NCBI GenBank assembly: GCA_000720375.1
Contig: JOAA01000045.1
Location: forward strand, 11,423 to 75,422
From: Rhodococcus rhodnii
Lineage (GTDB): Bacteria > Actinomycetota > Actinomycetes > Mycobacteriales > Pseudonocardiaceae
DNA length: 64,000 nt
Direction of reading: 5' to 3'
Shown: positions 36,038-43,883 of the stretch, piece after piece
How the letters are laid out: each line of letters starts with the position of its first letter
Numbering within the stretch: position 1 is the stretch's first letter
The notes under the pieces: generated by a model
The model's input: the letters and a program-made list of their open reading frames with translations, nothing else
Told to the model about the DNA's origin: nothing
Database searches by the model: none
Position numbers and translations under genes: made by a program

Positions 36038-37117
36038 TTGGTTTGGCCGATCGTCCGGTGTTCTCGGTGCCGGGTGTTGCTCCCCGTCGGCAGGCCCCGA
36101 TTCGCGTTGCGCCTGGGCCCCCGGCTGGTCCGCGGGTGGCGACGGGGCGGGGACCAGCCCGCGAAACGCGGCCTGCAGCCCAGCCTGAAACCGGGTCCGG
36201 ACGCCCAGGTGTTCGATCAGCGCACCCAATCTGCGCTGAAACGTCCGGTAGGACAGGCCGAGCTGCCGAGCCACCGCCTGATCCGGAAGTCCCGCCGTCA
36301 GCAACGCGATGAGCCTGGCGTCTTCGGGGGTGAGCGAACTGGCACCTGCCAGCCTCGCCGTGGGAGTGGGTATCGGCAGCGCCGTCCGCCACAGCGCCTC
36401 GAACAACGCACCGAGAGCGTCGAGCAGCGCAGAGGGATGGACGGCGACGACACTGTCGATCGTCGTTGGATTGGACTGCAACGGCAGCAATGCGAGGCGA
36501 CGATCCGACAAGATCAACTTGACCGGCGCCTGTGGTATCACTCTCGCCTGTTCACCCAGCGCGATCGCCGGTTCGATCTCAGCCTGGATGCTGCGAGTCG
36601 CAAGCCCTGCGGTGTCGTAGAGCGCACGATAGGTGATGCCTCGCCGCAGCATCTCCGCCTCGACTGGGGCGAGCACGGTCGGGACGACGGCGTACGGATG
36701 TTTGTCGATGAAACGAATTTCGTGGCTGGTGCTCCGAACGATCTGTTCCACGAGCTGAGCCACTGCCTGCTGACCGGAGACGACCTCGACCAGTTCAGCC
36801 GGCTCCCGTCCCGCTGCCGTACGAACATAACGACCAGCGAGTTGTTCGACATACAGCCGAGCGCGCTTGATTCGCTCTTGTTGCTCCAGAAGCAGCACCT
36901 CCAGCGCGACGTCCGGTGCGGTGGCGGTGAACTTGGGCGGAACAGACGCCGTGCTCTTCACAAGCCCAAGGCACAGCAGCCTCTCGATCACCTTACGCAG
37001 GCATGCGTCACCAATGTCGACCTGCGTGCATATCTCGTCGAACGTGGCCGGCGGGTTATCGATGAGCAACTCGTAAACGGTCTGCGCAGTGCTGTCGAGG
37101 CCAACTATCTCAAGCAT
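36026..37117 (-). CDS. TrmB-like transcription regulator with C-terminal LuxR-type HTH (copy 1)
   Basis: 363 residues from ATG 37117 behind AGAGGA; the paralogue at 48950 starts with the same MLEI and the same spacing, which decides the start over the ATG at 37138. The N-terminal winged HTH of TrmB type (about 1-70) is followed by a sensor domain resembling the TrmB/PLD-like region (about 90-240: SGQQAVAQLVEQ, IRFIDKHPYAV). A C-terminal LuxR-like HTH (about 270-330) has LTAGLPDQAVARQLGLSYRTFQRRL. A Pro-rich tail follows. It is the likely pathway regulator of the polyketide cluster and a candidate ligand for the palindromic operators. Confidence 0.85.
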   Translation of the reverse strand: MLEIVGLDSTAQTVYELLIDNPPATFDEICTQVDIGDACLRKVIERLLCLGLVKSTASVPPKFTATAPDVALEVLLLEQQERIKRARLYVEQLAGRYVRTAAGREPAELVEVVSGQQAVAQLVEQIVRSTSHEIRFIDKHPYAVVPTVLAPVEAEMLRRGITYRALYDTAGLATRSIQAEIEPAIALGEQARVIPQAPVKLILSDRRLALLPLQSNPTTIDSVVAVHPSALLDALGALFEALWRTALPIPTPTARLAGASSLTPEDARLIALLTAGLPDQAVARQLGLSYRTFQRRLGALIEHLGVRTRFQAGLQAAFRGLVPAPSPPADQPGAQAQRESGPADGEQHPAPRTPDDRPNQGAS

Positions 37118-37396
37118 GAGGCGATCCTCTTGCTGCACATTGCTCTATTGGGGAATGGACTTCGGCGAGCAATCGCCACTGTCCAGCATGCGCCAGCCGT
37201 CGCCATTGGTTTCGACACGGTAGTCCGGACAGCATGGTATTGCTGGGAGGTCGGCGGTCCCCCGATCGGTGTCGGCGCCAGCGTATGCGAGGGGGACTCA
37301 GGCGGGAGTCGGCCGTTGCGCGTCCCAGTCGACTCCCGCCGCAAATGTCATGTGCGGTGGATATGAGTGTCCTGCGCCAGAAGTACCGTGCACGCC

Positions 37397-38338
37397 CTAG
37401 GCGCCCATGCGAAGCGGGCCCGTCGCCGTCCACGGCAGGCTCATGTCCAACACCTCCCCAGTGACCTTGTCGAGTTGCCGTTGCACGGGAATTTGCAGCA
37501 CTTCGGACAGCGGCTGGACGATCTTCTTCCCCTGCACGTAGAACTCCCGGTCGTGCACCGGCTTTGTCACGGCATAGAGCACGTTGTCGGCCGCCGCGCT
37601 GACCGGCCCACCAGGCCAGCAGAACGACTGACGTTGCAATTTCGTCTCGGTGAAGCCAGGATCGACGCAGACTGCGGTGAGCCGAGTCCCGGAACAGGCA
37701 GACACCAGTGATGCGGTATGCGCGACCAGGGCGAATTTGGATTGCGCATACGCCACCACAGGGTTATAGCAACGGTTGCCGGGCGAATCTTGGTCAAAAG
37801 TCGCGACGTCACGATAGGCGTCACAGACGACATTGACGATCCGGCCACGCCTGGCCACGAGCAGCAGATCAAACAGCCCAGCGGTCAGGAAAGCCGGAGC
37901 CAGGTAATTCACCTGGAAGGCCAGCTCATGCCCATCCTCGGTCAACGTGTGCGAATGCTGACCGACCGTTGCCGCGTTGTTCACGAGAATGTCAAGGTGG
38001 CCGTAGATCGTGCGAATCCGCTGAATCAGACGTTCGACGTCAGCGAACCGCCCCAGGTCGGCGACGACCGGAACGACGCTGGTACCCGGGTTCGCCGGCG
38101 CCAGTGTAGCGGCCAGCGCTGTCAGCGACTCCGGACATCGGCCGTGCACCAGTAGCGTGTCAACGAGTCCGGCCAAGCGCTGTGACACCGCTCGGCCGAT
38201 TCCGTCAGTCGCACCGGTGACGAGTGCCGTCGGCCGTGTCTGACGCACTTCGACGTCCGCCTGTGGCGGATCTCCTCGCGCAACGCGCACTTCCGACCCG
38301 ACTGTTGGATCCAAGAGGTGAGTCGCACTGATGTCCAT
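37397..38338 (-). CDS. Short-chain dehydrogenase/reductase (retinol dehydrogenase-like)
   Basis: 313 residues with GATDGIG (cofactor), NNAAT and YAQSK (catalytic Tyr and Lys). At the catalytic Ser position, where relatives read NVSS, it has NVVCDA, so Cys replaces Ser. About 35 N-terminal residues before the Rossmann fold are of unknown role. Substrate unknown; it could reduce a ketone of the cluster product. It is on the same strand as the regulator downstream, 280 bases away. Confidence 0.8.
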   Translation of the reverse strand: MDISATHLLDPTVGSEVRVARGDPPQADVEVRQTRPTALVTGATDGIGRAVSQRLAGLVDTLLVHGRCPESLTALAATLAPANPGTSVVPVVADLGRFADVERLIQRIRTIYGHLDILVNNAATVGQHSHTLTEDGHELAFQVNYLAPAFLTAGLFDLLLVARRGRIVNVVCDAYRDVATFDQDSPGNRCYNPVVAYAQSKFALVAHTASLVSACSGTRLTAVCVDPGFTETKLQRQSFCWPGGPVSAAADNVLYAVTKPVHDREFYVQGKKIVQPLSEVLQIPVQRQLDKVTGEVLDMSLPWTATGPLRMGA

Positions 38339-39056
38339 TCGTCCATATCCGTCAGATTCTTCTTCGCGCGCCGACGGTGAATCCGATAGGTCACTTGAGT
38401 GCTCACGAAGTGTTCGTATCTCATGCGGTCAGACGCGGTAGCGCCTCATATTGAAAGTGGGGATCACCCATGCAGAATTACCCCAGAGTGGAGTAGGCCG
38501 AGCAGACGAGCGCACCAGAGCCGAGGGGGCCAAACGGCTCCTCCGAACCGTCTCTACTCCTTGCCCCATCCAGCGTATCGTCAGCGAACCTAGACAACTT
38601 TGGCGGGACACCATACGGTCCGCAAGGACCAGACGTGTGACGAAGGGGCACCCGTTTGAGCTAATTCCCGAATTACTTTCGGTTATAGGGCCGAGGCATC
38701 CTCCAAGAGGACCTTACTACTACGCACGGGTGACGTCCATCTGGATCTGCACCGATCCACCCGGACGGCTGGCGCGCCAGGAGAATTGGGTCTGAAAAGG
38801 TTCAGAACGTTCCGCTGACCTCGACATCGTCAGCAGCAAAACGCACAACCGGCAGCATGATGTGGGGAGTGAGGACCCGGCCGGAGGAACTCGCATGACA
38901 TCGTGAGTCCGCCGGTTGCGGAACGGTGCAGGACACAAGTGATTACGACGTCGGCTTCGGCCCAACCAAAACACTATCGCCACATGAGCGCCGCCACTTC
39001 ATTTCAATGTCATGTGTACCCCAGACCTGGTAGTAGAGAGGCATTTCGAGTTGGAC
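38339..39056. other. Non-coding region between SDR and LanKC genes (718 bases)
   Basis: Divergent promoter region for the SDR (minus) and LanKC (plus). It has several AT-richer stretches and no open frame with family features. A lone half-site GGGGCCA lies at 38526-38532 with no good second arm. Confidence 0.6.
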
Positions 39057-41669
39057 ATGCGTTACGAGGAGTTCTGCCTGGCAGACCCTTGGTTTTACGA
39101 CACACCGGCCAGGTTGGGCTCCGACGCCGATTCGTTCGACCACGTGTGGCGTCCGCTGCCCACGGGCTGGGACTGCACCCGGCACGACATATGGGTGGCG
39201 ATGAGCTGTCGCGGCCGAACTCTGCCGAGGCAGGGCTGGAAGGTGCACGTGTCGGCCAGGCTGGACAATGCCGAGCGCATATTGAAGGCGGTCTGCGACT
39301 ACTGCTTCCCCCGGGGAATCGGCTTCAAGTTCCTGCACAGCAAGAAGATCTTGTTGACCAGGAACGCCAAGTACGCGCCCCGTGAGGACAGCGGCAAATT
39401 CGTAACGATTTATCCCGCGGACTACGCGGAGCTCGAACGGGTGCTGGTCGACCTGTCCGCCGAATTGGCCGGCGAGTACGGGCCGTACATTCTGTCGGAC
39501 CTACGGTACGGAGCAGGACCGCTCTACGTGCGGTACGGCGCGTTCACCGAACGATGGCTGGCCGCTGACGGTGGCCAGTTCGTGCCGGCGATCGAGCGTC
39601 CCGACGGAACTCTCGTTCCCGAACAACGCACTCCGGTCTTTCGTGTCCCCGACTGGGCCGAGGTGCCTGACGTCTTGGCACCACACCTCGCACGGCGCGA
39701 CCGTCCACATGAATCGGGCTTTCCGCATCTGGTGGAGCGCGCGCTGCACTTCTCCAACGGCGGCGGTGTGTACCTCGCCAGGCGCGACGGCGGCGACGAG
39801 TTGGTGGTGCTGAAGGAAGCGCGGCCGCACGCCGGTCTCGACTCCGACGGAACGGACGCCGTCGCGCGGCTGCACCGCGAACGAAAGTCCCTTGAGCGGT
39901 TGCAGGGCGTGGCAGGCGTGCCCATGCTGCACGAGTGGTTCACGGCATGGGAACACCACTACTTGATGATGGAGTACATGCCGGGCCGTCGCCTCGACCA
40001 GTGGATGGCCGCCTTGTACCCACTGACCCAGTGTGATTCAGAGCAGGCCGACCTCGCCATCTACACGCGGCGTGCACTGGATGTGCTCGACCAGGTCGAG
40101 AAGCTGGTCCGCTCGATCCACGAGCGCGGAGTCGTCTTCGCCGACCTGCATCCCGGCAACATTCTGATCGGCGGGGACGACTCGGTCTCGCTGGTGGACT
40201 TCGATCTCGCGTTCGCGATCGACCAATCAGACGGCTACCCCGTCCTCGCGGCTCCCGGATTCAGCCCGCCGGACGACCGCACCGGGCAGGCGATCGATGA
40301 TTACGCACTCGCCGCCCTGCGGCTGCACATGTTCCTGCCGTTGACGCACATGATGCGGTTCCAGCCCGACAAGGTGAATCTCTACATGGAAGCCATCCAG
40401 GAGCGCTTTCCTGTTCCCGATGAGTTCGGCAAGGTCGTGCTCGCTGAGCTCGCGCCGACGCGCGGATCGGTCGGGGACGTCCAGCCGCGGGCGCAAGCAA
40501 AGGTGAACGTCGGGCGCGGAAAGACCCCGACAACGTCGGACTTCGATTCCGCACAGCCGGATTGGCGCGCGATCTGCGGGTCACTGATCGAAGCCATCCT
40601 GCTCAGCGCGACGCCGGACCGCCAGGATCGGCTGTTTCCCGGCGACATCGAACAGTTCACTGTCGGGGGCACATGTTTCGCCTTCGGCGCGGCTGGTGTG
40701 CTGCACGCACTCTCGACCAGTGGCGGGGGTCGCTACGTGGAGCACGAGCGTTGGCTGCTGGAGTCGGTCCACCGAGACCCCCCACGTCGGCCGGGTTTCT
40801 ACGACGGCACGCACGGCATCGCGTACGTGTTGCGCGACTTCGGCTACGTGCACGAAGCGGTCACGTTGATCGACGAATCGGCGCCACTGGTCGGGCAACT
40901 GCGTGATCACGGACTGCACAGCGGCCTGGCAGGGGTCGGTCTCAACCTCCTGCATTTCGGTCAGACCTTGCAGTCCGGGACGTATCTGGCGCAGGCGTTG
41001 TCCATCGGCGACCGGTTGGCTGAAAAGCTGACCATCGCGGCCGGTCGGCATGATGGGCGTGGACCTCGAGCCACGGCGGGCCTTTTGCGTGGCTGGTCCG
41101 GCCCTGGGCTGTTCTTCGTCAGGCTGTACGAGCACACGAATGACCGTTCCTGGCTCGACATGGCCGCGCGTGCCCTGCAGCGGGATCTCGACGAATGCGT
41201 CGCGCGGCCGGACGGCTCACTACAGGTCCCCGATGAGGGCGGGCAAACACTGCCCCACTTGGACGTCGGCACTGCCGGGATCGCGTTGGTGGTCCAGGAA
41301 CTCATCCGGCATGTACCGGACACGGAGTGCGTGACCGCGTTGCCGGCCATGCGGCGCGCCTGCTACCCGGAGTTCGTAGTCCAATCTGGATTGTTCGCGG
41401 GCAGGGCAGGACTGGTCGGCGCGCTCGCCACACTGCAGCGCGGACACGCGGACTTCGACGGCGATCGCGCACTCACGCGCCACCTGGCACGACTGGGCTG
41501 GCACGCGGTGCCCTACCGCGGCGAACTCGCCTTCCCTGGCAACAAGTCACTGCGCCTGTCGATGGACTTCGCCACTGGCACAGCCGGTGTGCTCCGGGCC
41601 TTGACCGTCGCGGTGGATCGGTCCGGTGCCCTGCTGCCGTTCCTCGACGAGCGCAGTTCGGCGAAGTGA
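39057..41669 (+). CDS. lanKC: Class III lanthipeptide synthetase LanKC
   Basis: 870 residues from ATG 39057, giving MRYEEFCLADPWFYD, the usual LanKC N-terminus. A TTG two codons earlier would give MDMRYEEF, and an ATG at 39012 is also open. The order is N-terminal phospho-Ser/Thr lyase-like domain (about 1-200), Ser/Thr kinase domain (about 230-500; catalytic loop FADLHPGNIL, metal-binding DFDLAF) and LanC-like cyclase (about 560-860; GLHSGLAGVGL, WSGPGLFF, LDVGTAGIAL). Zn ligands of true LanC are not visible, as in class III. It phosphorylates, eliminates and cyclises a leader-bearing precursor. The candidate precursor lies beyond a TnpB insertion at 43003. No ABC transporter follows. Confidence 0.93.
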   Translation: MRYEEFCLADPWFYDTPARLGSDADSFDHVWRPLPTGWDCTRHDIWVAMSCRGRTLPRQGWKVHVSARLDNAERILKAVCDYCFPRGIGFKFLHSKKILLTRNAKYAPREDSGKFVTIYPADYAELERVLVDLSAELAGEYGPYILSDLRYGAGPLYVRYGAFTERWLAADGGQFVPAIERPDGTLVPEQRTPVFRVPDWAEVPDVLAPHLARRDRPHESGFPHLVERALHFSNGGGVYLARRDGGDELVVLKEARPHAGLDSDGTDAVARLHRERKSLERLQGVAGVPMLHEWFTAWEHHYLMMEYMPGRRLDQWMAALYPLTQCDSEQADLAIYTRRALDVLDQVEKLVRSIHERGVVFADLHPGNILIGGDDSVSLVDFDLAFAIDQSDGYPVLAAPGFSPPDDRTGQAIDDYALAALRLHMFLPLTHMMRFQPDKVNLYMEAIQERFPVPDEFGKVVLAELAPTRGSVGDVQPRAQAKVNVGRGKTPTTSDFDSAQPDWRAICGSLIEAILLSATPDRQDRLFPGDIEQFTVGGTCFAFGAAGVLHALSTSGGGRYVEHERWLLESVHRDPPRRPGFYDGTHGIAYVLRDFGYVHEAVTLIDESAPLVGQLRDHGLHSGLAGVGLNLLHFGQTLQSGTYLAQALSIGDRLAEKLTIAAGRHDGRGPRATAGLLRGWSGPGLFFVRLYEHTNDRSWLDMAARALQRDLDECVARPDGSLQVPDEGGQTLPHLDVGTAGIALVVQELIRHVPDTECVTALPAMRRACYPEFVVQSGLFAGRAGLVGALATLQRGHADFDGDRALTRHLARLGWHAVPYRGELAFPGNKSLRLSMDFATGTAGVLRALTVAVDRSGALLPFLDERSSAK

Positions 41670-41689
41670 CCTGACCACAACAGGAGGCC

Positions 41690-41743
41690 ACTTGACGTCC
41701 TCCCCGCGGCTGAAGCCGGGGGATTCCAACCCACAACCACCAC
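41690..41743 (-). ncRNA. Right end/omega-RNA scaffold of the solitary TnpB element
   Basis: The minus strand after the tnpB stop carries GGAATCCCCCGGCTTCAGCC and GCGGGGAGGAC, then ends at GTCAAG. This hairpin-rich end is the typical right end of actinobacterial IS1341/IS605-like TnpB units and is the omega-RNA scaffold position. The next bases toward the LanKC stop would act as guide. The boundary is approximate. Confidence 0.55.
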
Positions 41744-42919
41744 TCAGGGAACGGAGGCAGCGAGTTGAGGTTCACGGTTCACAGCCCCGCCCAACGGCTG
41801 GAGGGCTCCCCGCGCTGTCACCGCCCGCCCGGCGGCGATATTCCTCGCTGCGTTCACGTCCGCATGGCAGGCAAACCCGCAGGCAATGCACTGGAACACC
41901 GCTTGGCTCTTGCGGTTCTCCGGCGCGATATGCCCACAGGCCGAACACTGCTGCGACGTAAACGTGGCGTTGACCTTCTCCACCCGGCCGAAAGCCTTGT
42001 GTTCCAGCCGGGTCACCAACAAGCTCCATCCGTTGGCGAGGATGCCCCGGTTGAGCCCGGCCTTCTGCTGCACATTGCGGCCCGGCTTCTCGATGGTGCC
42101 TTTCGCGGAGCGGGTCATGCCCCGGATGGGGAGGTCTTCCACCCGGATCACATCACACTCGCGCGCCAGGTTGGTGGAGGTCTTCTCCACCCAGTCCTTG
42201 CGCCGGTCCGTGATGCGTGCGGTCAGCCGCGCGAGCGCGCGCCTGATCCGCCCCCGCCGGTTCGATCCCCGCTGGCGGCGGGCGAGCGTGCGGTGCAGGC
42301 GGCCCAGCCGTTGTCGCTCACCGGGTGTCAAGCCAGGCACACTCAGCAGCTCTCCGGTCGACAACGCCGCCGACACCACCACACCCCGATCCACCCCCAT
42401 TACCTGGTTGTTACCGGGCGCGGGGATCGGATCCGGGACTGCGGCGAACGCGATGTGCCACCGGCCCGCGCGGTCTCGGATGACCCGGTAGGACTTGACT
42501 CCATTCGGGACGGTGCGCGACCAGCGGAACCGGACCCACCCGACCTTCGGCACCCACACCTGCCCGTGCTTGCGGTTGAGCCGCTGAATGTGCTCCGGTT
42601 TCACTGCGACCTGCCGGAAGCCCTCGTCCCGCCCCGCTTTACGCCACGACGGCCTGCGATGCCTACCGGTGAAAAAGTTCCGCATCGCCTGGGCGAAATC
42701 GCGCAATGCCTGCTGCTGCACTGTCACACTGCCCGCTCGCAACCACGCGAACTCCGCCCGCGTCTCGGTCAACTGCCGCGCCTGCTCCACATACTCCGGC
42801 GCCGCGGCACGCCCCGGCCACCACCAAGAGTGTTGCTCCAGCAACCCCGTCTCCTGCTCGAGCGTTGGCGACAACCGGTAACGAGATACGAACCGAACGT
42901 TAACAGCCAGGACCGGCAC
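41744..42919 (-). mobile_element. tnpB: Solitary TnpB (IS1341-type) inserted in the lanthipeptide locus
   Basis: 391 residues, intact by motif. RuvC Asp is in MGVDRGVVV, Glu in IRVEDLPIRG and Asp in CHADVNAARNIA; the zinc ribbon has CSACG and CIACG. No tnpA is adjacent, so it is a non-autonomous IS605 relative. The GTG at 42919 lies inside a long palindrome. It is only distantly similar to the TnpB at 115-1314. It sits between lanKC and the candidate lanA, which are adjacent in the classical ramC-ramS layout. Confidence 0.9.
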
Positions 42920-42949
42920 AACCGGGCGCGCCGCGCCCGGTTGTGCCGG
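42913..42949. repeat. Perfect 37-base palindrome at the TnpB left side
   Basis: CCGGCACAACCGGGCGCG and its exact reverse complement, separated by one base. It overlaps the first codons of tnpB. It is probably the structured left end of the element or a promoter-proximal hairpin limiting tnpB expression. Confidence 0.7.
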
Positions 42950-43002
42950 ATCGGCTTCCTCCCCACACCTGGAGGCGGGAGCCTCCGCCGATTGGAGTCA
43001 CG

Positions 43003-43209
43003 ATGAACCTCATCTTGAGCCTGCAGGGTCTCGAGGTCGAGCCCCCGGACGCCAAGCCGGATCCCGGTGCCGGCGCCTGCGGCAGCTGCGGCGGTAACAC
43101 CGGCGGAGCCGGCCACCACCAGCACCCGGCATACCGACCAAGCGGCACCGGCTACCCCGCGTCACAGATAGAAAGCGATGACTATATCTATTCGAGTGAA
43201 CTGGCGTGA
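43003..43209 (+). CDS. Candidate class III lanthipeptide precursor (LanA)
   Basis: 68 residues from ATG 43003 with GGAG at five to eight bases. The leader contains ILSLQGLEVE, matching the LxLQ motif that LanKC enzymes recognise. It is followed by a Pro/Asp linker and a Gly-rich segment with the only two Cys (ACGSCGG), then HHQHP and a C-terminus rich in Tyr, Ser and acidic residues. Classical SxxSxxxC repeats are absent, so the ring pattern is unclear: Ser between the two Cys and the Thr after them are the nearest donors. A 6-base-stem hairpin (GGAGGC-GGGA-GCCTCC) lies just upstream. An unrelated small protein is the alternative. Confidence 0.7.
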   Translation: MNLILSLQGLEVEPPDAKPDPGAGACGSCGGNTGGAGHHQHPAYRPSGTGYPASQIESDDYIYSSELA

Positions 43210-43386
43210 TACATCCGGGTGATGCACCGTTAGAAACAACCAATCGACGCGATACACCTACACGGCACCAGCAGTTGTACAGATGGCGACATCTCGCCGT
43301 CTGGCGACTTTTCGTCAATTCTTGAATCGAGCAGTGTGCGAGAAGTCACAACGACGATCACAACACAGTCGAGCACGGAGTTCGAA

Positions 43387-43815
43387 TTGACCATCAAATG
43401 TCCATTTATAGTGGTTGCAGTGACAACTGCATTTGCGCTCTGCGTATTAGCGCTGCCGGGTCACGCCACGATCGTGAACACGCGTTCGCCGCAAGTACTC
43501 CAACCGTCCACCGAGCTGGACTTGACGATCTCCGAAGGTGTGGCGGCGGAAGGCATGACACGAGCAAGGAAACTGAGGTGTGACCCGCCGAGTGGAGATC
43601 ATCCACATCCCGACACAGCATGCCATGACCTCGCAGTCGCCGAAGGCGATCTTGCCCGGCTCCCAGGAGAGCCGGGCAAGGTGTGCAGCGGTGTGTACAA
43701 GCCGGTGACCGTGACCGCGCTCGGCGAATGGCGAGGTATCCCGGTGCGCTTCGAACAAAGCTATCGCAATGCCTGCAAGATGACGGCGAGCACCGGGCTG
43801 GTGTTCGACTTCTAG
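43387..43815 (+). CDS. Subtilisin inhibitor-like (SSI) secreted protease inhibitor
   Basis: About 142 residues from TTG 43387 behind GGAG; a GTG at 43336 in frame is the alternative. A signal peptide (FIVVAVTTAFALCVLALPGHA) precedes an SSI domain with the four Cys of the family (LRCDPP, TACHDL, KVCSGVY, NACKM) and the C-terminal GLVFDF. SSI proteins bind subtilases tightly through the reactive loop after the third Cys. Here the loop reads CSG-VYKP, putting Gly at P1 where Met, Lys or Arg are usual, so specificity is unusual or activity weak. It converges on a subtilase pseudogene, the likely former partner. Confidence 0.85.
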   Translation: MTIKCPFIVVAVTTAFALCVLALPGHATIVNTRSPQVLQPSTELDLTISEGVAAEGMTRARKLRCDPPSGDHPHPDTACHDLAVAEGDLARLPGEPGKVCSGVYKPVTVTALGEWRGIPVRFEQSYRNACKMTASTGLVFDF

Positions 43816-43830
43816 ATTTCTGGTTTGTCT

Positions 43831-43876
43831 GGACTGTGCCGCGCAACGTGATCGCGCGCAGTGCACGGCACAGTCC
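43831..43876. terminator. Bidirectional terminator-like hairpin
   Basis: 11-base arms GGACTGTGCCG and CGGCACAGTCC with a 24-base loop, lying between the convergent inhibitor gene and the subtilase pseudogene. Confidence 0.55.
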
Positions 43877-43883
43877 CTTGTGG

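Noticed and set aside
38526..38532. GGGGCCA upstream of LanKC as a sixth operator
   Set aside because: The second arm (TCCTCCG after six bases) does not match; a single half-site is expected by chance at this GC content.
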